Of a stretch of 64,000 nucleotides of DNA, positions 33,273 to 44,074 are shown piece after piece. The notes under the pieces were generated by a model, which was not told where the DNA came from, ran no database searches, and worked only from the letters and a program-made list of their open reading frames with translations. The DNA lies in the NCBI RefSeq assembly GCF_001427605.1, contig NZ_LMGZ01000008.1, positions 25,855-89,854 of the forward strand, written 5' to 3'. This DNA comes from Devosia sp. Root635. Lineage in GTDB: Bacteria > Pseudomonadota > Alphaproteobacteria > Rhizobiales > Devosiaceae. Positions within the stretch are counted from its first letter, which is position 1. Every line of letters begins with the position of its first letter. Position numbers and translations under genes: made by a program.

Positions 33273-35432
33273 CTACAGCCCGTCCCGCGCCTTCACCTTG
33301 CGCCGTGCGGCATGCAGCAGTGGCTCGGTATACCCGCTCGGCTGGTCGGCCCCATGCAAGGCCAAATCCAGCGCAGCCTGGAAGGCGACCGACTGGAAAT
33401 TCTCCGCCATGGGCCGATAGAGCGGATCACCCACATTCTGTTCGTCGACCACAGAGGCCATGCGCTCGAAGGTGGAGGTCACCTCGTCGCGGCTCACCAG
33501 CCCGTGGCGCAGCCAGTTGGCTACGGCCTGCGAGGAAATGCGGCAGGTGGCGCGGTCTTCCATCAGGCCGACATTGTTGATGTCGGGCACTTTCGAACAG
33601 CCCACGCCCTGCTGCACCCAGCGCACCACATAGCCCAGAATGCCCTGGGCGTTGTTTTCCAGCTCGCGGGTGATCTCCTCGCGGCTCAGCGAGAACGGCG
33701 GCTGCACCGGCATGGAGAACAGGTCGCTGAGCGGCGGCACGGCCTGGTTGTGGCGGCGCTTCTGCGCCTCGAACACATCGACCTGGTGATAGTGTAGCGC
33801 GTGTAAAGTCGCGGCGGTCGGCGACGGCACCCAGGCGGTATTGGCCCCAGCCTGGGGATGGGCAGCCTTGCTTTCCATCATCGCCGCCATGTCGTCCGGC
33901 CGCGCCCACATGCCCTTGCCGATCTGCGCCTTGCCGGAGAGGCCGCAGGCCAGCCCGATCAGCACGTTGCGATCCTCGTAGGAAGCGATCCATTTCTCGG
34001 ACTTGATCTCGTCCTTGCGCAGCACCGCGCCGGCTTCCATCGAGGTGTGGATTTCGTCGCCCGTGCGGTCGAGGAAGCCGGTATTGATGAAGAATAGCCG
34101 CGCCCGCGCCTCATAGATGGCGGCCTTGAGATTGGCCGAGGTGCGGCGCTCCTCATCCATGATGCCGATCTTGATCGTGTTGGGCTTGAGGCCCAGCATC
34201 TGCTCCACCGAGCCGAAGATGGCGCAGGCAAAGGCCACTTCCTCGGGTCCGTGCATCTTGGGCTTGACGATATAGATGGCGCCGGCGGTGCTGTTGACCT
34301 TGTCCTGCATGGCGCAGAGCACGGTCACCGCCGCGTCCATCAGGCCCTCGCCGATCGGCCTGCCGTCGAACAGCACCGCATCGGTGGTCATCAGGTGGCC
34401 GACATTGCGCACCAGCAGCAGCGAGCGGCCCTTGAGCACCAGCGGGACGCCATTGACGTCCTTATAGGTCCGGTCGGCTTTGAGCTTGCGGGTGACGCTG
34501 CGGCCACCCTTTTCGAACGTGTCTTCCAGCGTGCCGTTCATCAGGCCGAGCCAGTTGCGATAGACGCCGACCTTGTCCTCGCCATCGACCGCAGCGACGG
34601 AATCCTCGCAATCCTGGATGGTCGTCAGCGCGGCTTCGACGATGATATCGGCCAGTCCGGCCCGATGCGTGCCGCCGATGACGCTGCCCGGCTCGATGAC
34701 CAGGATGACATGGATGCCATGGTGCCGCAGCACCAGCTCGCCACTGGCCTCGGTGCCGCCATAGCCGACAAAAGCCGACGGGTCCTTCAGGCCGGTGCGG
34801 CCTTCGGCGGTGTCTACTTCGAGATGGCGCGTCTCACCGTCCTTGACCACATGGTAGCCGGTGACGTCGCGATGGCTGCCCGATGCCAGCGGGAAGGCCT
34901 CGTCGAGGAAGGCTGCGGCTTTGTCGACCACGGCGGCGCCGCGCGCCGCGTTATAGCCCTTGCCGGGCGCCAGGTCGCCGTCGCGGCTGATGATGTCGGT
35001 GCCATAGAAGGCATCGTAGAGACTGCCCCAGCGCGCATTGGCGGCATTGAGCGCGTAACGCGCATTCGACACCGGCACCACGAGCTGCGGCCCGCACAGC
35101 GTGGTGATTTCGGGGTCGAGCCCTGACGTTTCGATGGTGAAATCATCCGGCTCGGGCACCAGATAGCCGATATCGCGCAGGAAGAATTCATAGCCCTGCG
35201 GGTTGCTGGCGACGGGGCCATACTTGTGGTGCCACTCATCGATCTGCGCCTGCAGCTCGTCGCGCCTGGCCAGCAGCCGCGCATTGGTCGGCGCATGTTC
35301 GGCCACCAAGGCGGCAAAGCCGCTCCAGAACTGGTCCTCCGTCACGGCCAGCCCCGGCAGCGCTTCCTTCTCGACGAAATCGACCAGCAGCGGGTGGACT
35401 GAAAGGCCGGATTTCGTCTGGTAGGTGGTCAT
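33273..35432 (-). CDS. glcB: Malate synthase G
   Basis: A 719-residue monomeric malate synthase: glyoxylate + acetyl-CoA to malate. Recognised from its length and blocks such as [70 protein letters not shown] and [21 protein letters not shown]. As the last of eleven co-oriented purine-degradation genes it is well placed to use the glyoxylate released by ureidoglycolate lyase. A class A palindrome separates it from guaD, so it could also have its own promoter. Confidence 0.93.
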   Translation of the reverse strand: MTTYQTKSGLSVHPLLVDFVEKEALPGLAVTEDQFWSGFAALVAEHAPTNARLLARRDELQAQIDEWHHKYGPVASNPQGYEFFLRDIGYLVPEPDDFTIETSGLDPEITTLCGPQLVVPVSNARYALNAANARWGSLYDAFYGTDIISRDGDLAPGKGYNAARGAAVVDKAAAFLDEAFPLASGSHRDVTGYHVVKDGETRHLEVDTAEGRTGLKDPSAFVGYGGTEASGELVLRHHGIHVILVIEPGSVIGGTHRAGLADIIVEAALTTIQDCEDSVAAVDGEDKVGVYRNWLGLMNGTLEDTFEKGGRSVTRKLKADRTYKDVNGVPLVLKGRSLLLVRNVGHLMTTDAVLFDGRPIGEGLMDAAVTVLCAMQDKVNSTAGAIYIVKPKMHGPEEVAFACAIFGSVEQMLGLKPNTIKIGIMDEERRTSANLKAAIYEARARLFFINTGFLDRTGDEIHTSMEAGAVLRKDEIKSEKWIASYEDRNVLIGLACGLSGKAQIGKGMWARPDDMAAMMESKAAHPQAGANTAWVPSPTAATLHALHYHQVDVFEAQKRRHNQAVPPLSDLFSMPVQPPFSLSREEITRELENNAQGILGYVVRWVQQGVGCSKVPDINNVGLMEDRATCRISSQAVANWLRHGLVSRDEVTSTFERMASVVDEQNVGDPLYRPMAENFQSVAFQAALDLALHGADQPSGYTEPLLHAARRKVKARDGL

Positions 35433-35448
35433 ATCTGAACCTTCTTCT

Positions 35449-35580
35449 CTTCACCTCTCCCCTTGGGGGAGAGGTCGACCCTATTGGGTCGGGTGAGGGG
35501 GCCTTCCCCACGCACCGCACCCAGCAAAGGCCCCCTTACCCGGCGCTACGCGCCGACCTCTCCCCCAAGGGAGAGGTAAG
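35449..35580. repeat. Intergenic palindromic repeat, class A
   Basis: A second copy of the element at 4022-4158. Shared segments include CTTCACCTCTCCCC, GGGGGAGAGGTCGAC, GGGTGAGGGGGCCTTCCCC and GCGCCGACCTCTCCCCCAAG. The loop-proximal bases differ between the copies while the stems are kept. It lies between guaD and glcB on the minus strand. Confidence 0.85.
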
Positions 35581-35615
35581 AAAGCCCGCGGCAACCTAGG
35601 ACAAGGCCCCCGCAG

Positions 35616-36907
<1,292 letters not shown>

Positions 36908-36911
<4 letters not shown>

Positions 36912-38134
36912 TGCCCCGAACCCTCGCGGAACCACGCGACGATGAGCGCCCGCTCCTCGTCGGTCATGTCGCTGACATTGCCCGGCGGCATGGCATGGGC
37001 ATAGCCGGCCTGCATGGCAATGTCCTTGGCGTGATTGGCGATGGCTACGTCATTGTCGAGGATCACGTTCTTGGGCGGCTCATAAATGCTCGGCCAGGCC
37101 GGTTCGGCCGTGTGGCACATGGCGCAGCGGGTCTGCACTGTCAGGCTTGCGGCGGCGAAATGGCTTGCTGCCAGAAAGGGTTCGGCCGCCCGAGACGCCA
37201 CCGCCTCTCCCGCCGAACCGGCGATCTTGGGCCCGGTGGAGAGCCAGGCGATAATGATAAAGAGGATCACGGCCACCGCCCACGTCCAGTGCGGATTGCC
37301 CTTCCGCGCATGGCGGGTGTTGAAATAGTGCCGGATCACCACGCCGACGAGGAAGATCAGGCTGGCGATAATCCAGTTCCACTGCGTGGCGAAGGCCAGC
37401 GGATAGTGGGACGACAACATGAAGAAAATGACGGGCAGCGTCAGGTAGTTGTTATGCAGGCTCCGCTGCTTGGCGATCCTGCCATATTTGGCATCGGGCA
37501 CCTTGCCGGCCTTGAGGTCGGCGACCACGATCTTCTGGTTGGGGATGATGATCATGGCCACATTGGCCGCCATGATGGTGGCGGTGAAGGCGCCCATATG
37601 CAGCATGGCGGCGCGGCCGGTGAAGAGCTGGGTATAGCCCCAGCTCATCGCCACGAGGATGGCGAACAGCACCAGCATCAGGCCCGTGGTGGAATTGCCG
37701 ATGGGTGATTTGCACAGGCTGTCATAAAGCACCCAGCCGAGCACGATGGAGGCCAGCGACAGGGCGATGGCCTGCCAGGCCGGCACGTCGAGCACATTGC
37801 GGTCGATGAGGTAGATGTCAGCCCCGACATAATAGATCAGCGCCATCAGCATGACGCCGGAAAGCCAGGTCCAGTAACTTTCCCATTTGAACCAGGTCAG
37901 GTGCTCGGGCAAAAATTCCGGCGCCACCAGGTATTTCTGGATGTGATAGAACCCCCCGCCATGCACTTGCCATTCCTCGCCATGCGCCAGCGGCGGCAGG
38001 CTGGGCGTCTTGCGCAGGCCCAGGTCGAGCGCGATGAAATAGAAGGACGAGCCGATCCAGGCGATGGCCGTGATGACATGCAGCCAGCGTACGGCAAACA
38101 TAAGCCATTCATAAGCAATCGCATAATCGGGCAT
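36908..38134 (-). CDS. puuD: Membrane urate hydroxylase PuuD with cytochrome c domain
   Basis: A 408-residue integral-membrane urate oxidase that oxidises urate to 5-hydroxyisourate. About eight membrane helices (YEWLMFAVRWLHVITAIAWI at the N-terminus, several His in the helices) are followed by a C-terminal cytochrome c domain with CAMCH (337-341) and the axial Met region HAMPPGN. Electrons would pass to the respiratory chain, avoiding the H2O2 made by soluble uricase. It is followed by guaD with a 4-base overlap. Confidence 0.92.
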
Positions 38135-38165
38135 CTCGTTTCCTTCCCCCGCGCTCGCGGTTCCA

Positions 38166-38323
38166 TCTCCCCCTCGTCCCTTGTGGGAGAGGGGGGTAAT
38201 TTCCTCGTTCAGAGGAAATTACCGGGTGAGGGGTACTGCGCCCGCCCGTGCTTCAATGCCGGCGGATCGCGCGGCGCCCCCTCATCCGCCCTTCGGGCAC
38301 CTTCTCCCACCAGGGGAGAAGGG
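38166..38323. repeat. Intergenic palindromic repeat, class C
   Basis: Starts with TCTCCCCCTCGTCCCTTGTG…GAGGGG, carries TAATTTCCTCGTTCAGAGGAAATTA as an inner hairpin and ends with CCCCTCATCCGCCCTTCGGG…CTTCTCCC…GGGGAGAAGGG. Close copies of its parts are at 46430-46570 and, inverted, at 60315-60410. Located between the BMP gene and puuD on the minus strand. Confidence 0.82.
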
Positions 38324-38383
38324 CGAAGGAGCCGAGAAAAAGGGGCGAGCGAAGCCCGCCCCTCGACAGTCTGGTCCAGCCGC

Positions 38384-39469
38384 TTACGCCGGCTGTTCGA
38401 CGCCTTCGACATACCAGTCCATGCTGAGCAGTTCGGCATCGGTCATGGTCGTGCCGGCCGGGACGCGCTCGACGCCGGTATTGTCGTTGATCGGGCCGGT
38501 GAAGATGTGGACCGAGCCATCGATCTGGCCGGTCCGCATCGCCTCGGCGGCGGCAACCACGTCAGCCGGAACCTTGGCGCCATAGGGGCCCATCTGCACC
38601 ACGTCTTCCTTGAGGCCTTCCCAGGTGTTGCCCGGAACCCAGGTGCCGGCCAGCACGGCTTCCGCCGATGCCAGGTAATGCGGGCCCCAATGGTCGATGA
38701 TGGCGGTGAGCTGGGTCTCGGGAGCGAAGGCGCTCATGTCGGCACCCTGGCCGAAGCCGCCGACAATGCCGCGCTCGGCGGCGACCTGCAAAGCGGCCGG
38801 GCCGTCGGTATGCTGGGCGATGACGTCGATGCCCTGGTCGATCATGGCGCGGGCCGCGTCGGCTTCCTTGGCCGGGTCGTTCCAGGTCGAGATATAGACC
38901 GGCTTGATGGTGGCGTCGGGATTGACCTTGCGGGCGGCCAGCACGAAGGCATTGATGCCCATCACCACTTCGGGGATCGGGAAGGAGCCGATATAGCCAT
39001 ATTTTCCGGTCTCGGACATGTGGCCGGCAATGGTGCCGCACACGGCGCGACCTTCATAGAAGCGGGCATTGTAGAGGCCGATATTGGGGCCGCTCATATA
39101 GCCGGTGGCATGCTCGAAGGCGACATCGGGGAATTGCGGGGCGACCTTGACCACCGAGTCGCCGAAGCCGAAGCTGGTGGCGAAGATCAGGTTGCAGCCC
39201 TGCTGGGCCAGTTCGCGCAGCACGCGCTCGCAGTCCGGGCCTTCCGGCACATTCTCGACATAGATGGTCTCGACCTTGTCGCCGAGATGCTCCTCGACAT
39301 AGAGGCGGCCCTGATTGTGGGCATAGTTATAGCCGTTGTCGTTGATCGTGCCGACATAGATGAAGCCGACCTTGACCTTTTCGAGCTGGGCGAAGGCGCT
39401 GGAGCCCAGCAGCGGCAGGGCCATTGCGGCACCACCGACTTTTACGAAGTTGCGACGCGAAAGTGTCAT
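38384..39469 (-). CDS. BMP-family ABC transporter substrate-binding protein
   Basis: A 361-residue periplasmic lipobinding/BMP-family (PnrA/TmpC-like) protein. The N-terminus LSRRNFVKVGGAAMALPLL carries a twin-arginine signal with cleavage after SAFA. BMP proteins bind nucleosides, purines or related compounds; KVGFIYVGTINDNGYNYAHNQ is the family-defining start. Encoded with two permeases and an ATPase inside the purine gene array, so uptake of nucleobase, nucleoside or oxidised purine is the likely role. The start has AGGAG seven bases upstream. Confidence 0.9.
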   Translation of the reverse strand: MTLSRRNFVKVGGAAMALPLLGSSAFAQLEKVKVGFIYVGTINDNGYNYAHNQGRLYVEEHLGDKVETIYVENVPEGPDCERVLRELAQQGCNLIFATSFGFGDSVVKVAPQFPDVAFEHATGYMSGPNIGLYNARFYEGRAVCGTIAGHMSETGKYGYIGSFPIPEVVMGINAFVLAARKVNPDATIKPVYISTWNDPAKEADAARAMIDQGIDVIAQHTDGPAALQVAAERGIVGGFGQGADMSAFAPETQLTAIIDHWGPHYLASAEAVLAGTWVPGNTWEGLKEDVVQMGPYGAKVPADVVAAAEAMRTGQIDGSVHIFTGPINDNTGVERVPAGTTMTDAELLSMDWYVEGVEQPA

Positions 39470-39523
39470 CTGTTTCTCCTGAGTGACGTTCGTTGACTTG
39501 AGACGATCATTTACTGCGCCGTC

Positions 39524-40447
39524 TCAATTGGTGGGCAAGAACGGCTTGCCGAGGCAGGCCGGAGCATTGGTGGTTGCGTCGCGGCGGAGCGAGATCAGCA
39601 CCAGCACGACGATGGTTGCGAGATAGGGCAGAGCGGCCCAGAGCTCGGACGGGATAACGCTCAGCACGCCGCCGCCAGCCTTGGCATAGAGTTCCATGGT
39701 CATGACGAGGCCAAAGAGGTAGGCCCCTGCCAGCAGCCTGAGCGGCCGCCAGCTGGCAAACACCACCAGCGCCACCGCGATCCAGCCGCGCCCGGCCGTC
39801 ATGCGCTCGGCCCATTGTGGCGTCAGGAGCAGCGGGAAACAGGCGCCGGCAATGCCGGCCATGGCGCCGCCGAACATGACGGCGAGATAGCGCACCCCGA
39901 TCACCGAATAGCCGATGGAATGGGCCGACTGGTCATTCTCGCCCACCGCCCGCAGGATCAGCCCGGCGCGGGTGCTATGCAGGAAATATCGGACCGCCAC
40001 CACCATGACGAAAGCGAAATAGACCGGGAAGGAATAACCGAAAATAACCCTGCCGATCGGGTGGTCGGCAAGCTGCTCAGGCAGCAGCGGCTGCATCAAC
40101 GTCACCGGCCGGGCCGAATAGGACGAGCCGGCCAAGGCCGAAAAGCCGGTGCCGAAAATGGTCAGCGCCAGGCCGGTCGCCGTCTGGTTCGCCGAGAGCG
40201 ACAGCGTGAGGAAGCCGAAGATCAGCGACGCGGCGGTGCCGGCGGCGGCGCCGGACAGCAGCGCCAGATAGGGATTGCCGGTGTGGAACTGCACGACGAA
40301 GCCGGCAATGGCGCCGATCAGCATCATGCCTTCGACGCCCAGGTTGAGCACCCCGGCGCGCTCCACCACCAGTTCCCCCAGGGCAGCGATCAGGATGGGG
40401 GTCGAGGCCCCCACCACGGTCACGATTATGGCAAGCGTCAGGTCCAT
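39524..40447 (-). CDS. ABC transporter permease (nucleoside/nucleobase importer)
   Basis: A 307-residue permease of the branched-chain/ribose superfamily (BPD_transp_2), with VERAGVLNLGVEGMMLIGAIAGF as the signature N-terminal block and about eight helices. It pairs with the other permease; the start codon directly follows that gene's stop (TAGATG). Confidence 0.9.
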   Translation of the reverse strand: MDLTLAIIVTVVGASTPILIAALGELVVERAGVLNLGVEGMMLIGAIAGFVVQFHTGNPYLALLSGAAAGTAASLIFGFLTLSLSANQTATGLALTIFGTGFSALAGSSYSARPVTLMQPLLPEQLADHPIGRVIFGYSFPVYFAFVMVVAVRYFLHSTRAGLILRAVGENDQSAHSIGYSVIGVRYLAVMFGGAMAGIAGACFPLLLTPQWAERMTAGRGWIAVALVVFASWRPLRLLAGAYLFGLVMTMELYAKAGGGVLSVIPSELWAALPYLATIVVLVLISLRRDATTNAPACLGKPFLPTN

Positions 40448-41530
40448 CTACGCAGCCCCCTGCGATGGCTGCGGCACCACGCGCCGCACCCGGTACTTGA
40501 TGAGAATATCCCCCGCCAGCAGGAAGAACAGCATCATCGCCTGGAAAATGCCGGTCGCCGCATTGGGCAGGCCAATCGTGGTCTGCGCCACCTCGCCACC
40601 GACGAAAGTGATGGCCAGCACCACGCCGGCCACGATGACGCCGAGCGGATTGAGCCGGCCAAGGAAGGCCACGATGATGGCGGTGAAGCCGTAATTGGTG
40701 GGGAAGCCCGGCACCATGCGCTGGAACGGTCCGGCCACTTCGAGCACGCCCGCCAGCCCGGCCAGCGCGCCGCTGACCAACAAAGCCAGCCAGATCGTCT
40801 TGTGCTCGGAAAAGCCGCCATAGCGCGCGGCATGCGGCGCCGCGCCGACCACGCGCATGCGATAGCCGAACACCGACCGGGTCATGATGAACCAGGCCAC
40901 CAGCCCGACGACCACGGCGATGGGCACGCCCAGATGGACGATGGTGCCGGGAATGATGAAGGGCAGTCGCGCGGCTTCGGAAAACAGCCGCGTCTGCGGA
41001 AAGCCCATGCCCATCGGGTCCTTCCAGGGCGCGCGGATGAGATAGTAGATCAACTGCACCGAAGCATAGGTCAGCATCAGGCTGGTGAGGATTTCGTTGA
41101 CGTTAAGCCGGGTGCGCAGCAGCGCCGGGATGGCGGCATAGGCCATGCCACCCAGCATGCCCGCCAGCACCATCAGCGGCAAAATCCACCAGCCGGTCAT
41201 GCCATAGGTCAGCAGCGCAATGCCGGTGCCGGCCAGGCCGCCGATGACATATTGCCCCTCGGCGCCGATATTCCAGACATTGGCGCGATAGGCGATGGAG
41301 AGGCCCACCCCGATGATGATCAGCGGCGCCGCCTTGACCCCGAGATCCTGCCATTTGTAGGCGTTGGTCAGCGGCGTCAGGAAAATTTCCCGCACTGCGC
41401 CGACACCGTCATAACCGATCAGCGAAAAGATGATGGCGCCCACGATCATGGTGAGGGCCACGGCCGCGACCGGCGTCGCATAGAGCATGAATTGCGAGGG
41501 CTCGCGCCGTTTCTCAAGCCGGAATTGCAT
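40448..41530 (-). CDS. ABC transporter permease (nucleoside/nucleobase importer)
   Basis: A 360-residue permease of the same superfamily, longer at the N-terminus (MQFRLEKRREPSQFMLYATP). It has ANVWNIGAEGQYVIGGLAG, ALLRTRLNVNEILTSLMLTY and about ten helices. The start ATG 41530 overlaps the end of the ATPase gene by 17 bases. Forms a heterodimer with the neighbouring permease. Confidence 0.9.
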   Translation of the reverse strand: MQFRLEKRREPSQFMLYATPVAAVALTMIVGAIIFSLIGYDGVGAVREIFLTPLTNAYKWQDLGVKAAPLIIIGVGLSIAYRANVWNIGAEGQYVIGGLAGTGIALLTYGMTGWWILPLMVLAGMLGGMAYAAIPALLRTRLNVNEILTSLMLTYASVQLIYYLIRAPWKDPMGMGFPQTRLFSEAARLPFIIPGTIVHLGVPIAVVVGLVAWFIMTRSVFGYRMRVVGAAPHAARYGGFSEHKTIWLALLVSGALAGLAGVLEVAGPFQRMVPGFPTNYGFTAIIVAFLGRLNPLGVIVAGVVLAITFVGGEVAQTTIGLPNAATGIFQAMMLFFLLAGDILIKYRVRRVVPQPSQGAA

Positions 41531-43043
41531 CCTGCGCCTCCGTTGCCCCATGCACCCCGCCCATCAGCAAGCCGATTTCCTCCACGCTCACCTCTTTTGT
41601 CGGCCGCGCCGGCGACAGGCGGCCCATATTGATGACCGCCAGCGTGTCGCACAGCGCCCTGAGCTCATCGAGATCCTGGCTGATGACCACGATGGCCGAG
41701 CCCGCCGCCGCCAGGTCGACCAAAGCCTGGTGGATCGCCGCGGCCGCCCCGGCATCGACGCCCCAGGTCGGCTGGCTCACCACCAGCACGCTGGGCTTTT
41801 GCAGGATTTCGCGGCCCATGATGTATTTCTGCAGGTTGCCGCCTGACAGCGAGCCGGCCGTCGAAGCCGGCCCCAGCGCCTTGACGGCGAAATCGGCAAT
41901 GACCTTGCCGGTATAGGTCCGCGCGGCGCCCGAATTGATCAGGCCCATCACCACCATGCCGAGCCGGTCACGCGCCGTCAGCACGGAATTGTCGCTGAGC
42001 GAAAAATCGCCGACCGCCGCATGCCCGTTGCGTTCCTCGGGCACCGCGCAGAGGCCGCGCTTGCGCCGCCCGGTCGTATCGAGCAGGCCCAGGCCATGGC
42101 CATCGATGGCAATGGCGTCCTTGTCGCTGCGGATTTCGCCGGAAAGCGCATCGAGCAGGGCATTCTGCCCATTGCCTGCCACCCCGGCCACGCCGAAGAT
42201 TTCACCGGCCCGCACGGTGAAGCTCACATCGTCCACCGGCACGTCGAAATGGCCGGCCTTCTGCGTCGACAGATGCGACACCGCCAGCTTGTTCTGGCCG
42301 AAACTGCGCCCCTCGAGACGCACGATATCCTTGAGGCCAGCGCCAATCATCTTCTCGGCCATCGAGCGGCTGGTTTCCTGCTTCGGGTCGCAGGTATCGA
42401 CCAGCTTGCCGCCGCGCAGGATCGTCGCTGAATCGCACAAAGCTTTGATTTCATAGAGCTTGTGCGAAATGTAGAGGATCGAGCAGCCCTCGGCCGCCAG
42501 CTTGCGCAGCACGTCGAACAATTGCTCGACCTCCTGCGGGGTCAGCACCGAAGTCGGCTCATCCATGATCAGCAGCTTGGGATCGACCAGCAGCGCCCGC
42601 ACGATCTCGATGCGCTGGCGCTCCCCCACCGACAGGGTCGCCACGGTTCTGTGCGGATCGAGCAGCAACCCATATTGTGTCATGACATCGCGGATACGCG
42701 CTTCGAGTTCGCGCGAGGGAATTTTCGCATCCATGCCCAACGCGATGTTCTCGAGCACCGTCAGCGCCTCGAACAGCGAGAAATGCTGGAACACCATGCC
42801 GATGCCCAGCTTGCGGGCGGCCTTGGGATTGGGCACGACCACGGGAGCGCCGTCCCAGCGGATTTCACCGGCATCGGGCTGCATGATGCCATAGATCATC
42901 TTGACCAGGGTGGACTTGCCGGCCCCGTTCTCACCCAGCAAAGCATGGATTTCGCCCGGCTTGACCGCAAAGGTGACGTTGTCATTGGCGAGCACGCCGG
43001 GGAAGCGTTTGGTGATACCGGTCAATTCAAGCCGATACGGCAT
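41514..43043 (-). CDS. ABC transporter ATP-binding protein, double-domain (nucleoside importer)
   Basis: A 509-residue fused ATPase like RbsA/YufO. Domain 1 has Walker A GENGAGKST, signature LSVGERQRIEI and Walker B LLIMDEPTSVL. Domain 2 has a degenerate Walker A (GVAGNGQNAL) and LSGGNLQKYIMGRE. The second domain of such proteins normally has little ATPase activity. The start is ATG 43043, one base after the xdhC stop, rather than TTG 43055. Energises the two permeases. Confidence 0.92.
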   Translation of the reverse strand: MPYRLELTGITKRFPGVLANDNVTFAVKPGEIHALLGENGAGKSTLVKMIYGIMQPDAGEIRWDGAPVVVPNPKAARKLGIGMVFQHFSLFEALTVLENIALGMDAKIPSRELEARIRDVMTQYGLLLDPHRTVATLSVGERQRIEIVRALLVDPKLLIMDEPTSVLTPQEVEQLFDVLRKLAAEGCSILYISHKLYEIKALCDSATILRGGKLVDTCDPKQETSRSMAEKMIGAGLKDIVRLEGRSFGQNKLAVSHLSTQKAGHFDVPVDDVSFTVRAGEIFGVAGVAGNGQNALLDALSGEIRSDKDAIAIDGHGLGLLDTTGRRKRGLCAVPEERNGHAAVGDFSLSDNSVLTARDRLGMVVMGLINSGAARTYTGKVIADFAVKALGPASTAGSLSGGNLQKYIMGREILQKPSVLVVSQPTWGVDAGAAAAIHQALVDLAAAGSAIVVISQDLDELRALCDTLAVINMGRLSPARPTKEVSVEEIGLLMGGVHGATEAQDAIPA

Positions 43044-43044
43044 A

Positions 43045-43905
43045 CTAGCGTCCAATCACCACCCCCAATGATGCAGGGGTGCGCGCCCGCGCAATTTCAG
43101 CTTCCCGTTGCCCAATGTGGACCATAATTTCGGCCGCCGCCAGTGCTGCGATGACCTCAGGCCGCTTATCCCCAAGCCCCTGCCGGCCAATGGGCAGCAC
43201 CAGCCGCTCCAACGCATGGTCGTCGCCGCCTTCGCTTTTGAACCAACTGGCAAACCTGGCGCGCTTGGTGCGGGAGCCGACCATGCCGATATAAGGCGCA
43301 TCTGTCCGGCCCAGCGCTTCCTGCGCGATGAGGAAATCCAGCGCATGGTCATGCGTCAGGATCACATATGAACTGCCCTGCGGCGCCGAGCGCACCACGG
43401 CTTCGGGCATGGCCACGGCGTGTGCGGCAATACCCTCGGGCAACAGGTCGAGTTCGTCGCGCCGTGTGTCGATGACCTGCAGGCGCACCGGCAATAGCGC
43501 CAGCATCTGCGCCAGCGCCCGCCCCACATGGCCAGCGCCAAAGACATAGACATGCGGCAGGGCGGCTTGCTCTGCCGCCACTCGTGCCGCCAGCCGCTCG
43601 CGGCTCGCCGCATCGGCATAGCGCAGCGACACCACAACCCGCCCGCCGCAGCATTGGCCGATCTCCGGCCCCAGCGGCACATCCATCGCGTCCTCGGCCC
43701 GGCCACTGGCGATGAGCCGGCGGGCATGCTCGATGACCATATATTCGAGCGCACCGCCGCCGATGGTGCCGAATGTCGCTTTAGCGCCGACGAGCATGAA
43801 CGTGCCCTGCGCGCGCGGCGAGGAGCCCCGGACGGAAGTGAGTTCGCAGACGATGGCGTCGGGATTGGCGGCGAGGAAGGCGGTGAGGGCGGCGGAGCGG
43901 GTCAT
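43045..43905 (-). CDS. xdhC: Xanthine dehydrogenase accessory protein XdhC
   Basis: A 286-residue chaperone that binds molybdenum cofactor, promotes its sulfuration and delivers it to XdhB. N-terminal block ELTSVRGSSPRAQGTFMLV, the CCGG motif in GPEIGQCCGGRVVV, and a C-terminal Rossmann-like domain (VYVFGAGHVGRALAQML… and TRRDELDLLP). The start is ATG 43905, because the longer frame enters a class B repeat. It lies after xdhB, in the usual order A-B-C. Confidence 0.92.
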   Translation of the reverse strand: MTRSAALTAFLAANPDAIVCELTSVRGSSPRAQGTFMLVGAKATFGTIGGGALEYMVIEHARRLIASGRAEDAMDVPLGPEIGQCCGGRVVVSLRYADAASRERLAARVAAEQAALPHVYVFGAGHVGRALAQMLALLPVRLQVIDTRRDELDLLPEGIAAHAVAMPEAVVRSAPQGSSYVILTHDHALDFLIAQEALGRTDAPYIGMVGSRTKRARFASWFKSEGGDDHALERLVLPIGRQGLGDKRPEVIAALAAAEIMVHIGQREAEIARARTPASLGVVIGR

Positions 43906-43933
43906 GGGCAAGCACCCGGCACCAGGCTGGTCC

Positions 43934-44052
43934 GACACCCCCACCCTCGATCCTTCCCCTCAAGGGGGAGGGAGGCGAAGGAACCGATATTGCAAGGAGA
44001 GTGGAGCCAATCCCCCTCCCCTTTGAGGGGAGGGGTTAGGGGTGGGGGTGTC
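43934..44052. repeat. Intergenic palindromic repeat, class B
   Basis: Perfect outer arms GACACCCCCACCC (43934-43946) and GGGTGGGGGTGTC (44040-44052), with inner CCTTCCCCTCAAGGGGGAGG and CCCTCCCCTTTGAGGGGAGG hairpins. It sits between xdhB and xdhC on the minus strand. Related to 2021-2128. Confidence 0.85.
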
Positions 44053-44074
44053 GAAGCCTGGGCAGCGACCATCC

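Noticed and set aside
39815..41632. 605-codon + strand frame opposite the two ABC permeases
   Set aside because: Antisense shadow; extreme His/Gln/Arg richness and no recognisable fold.
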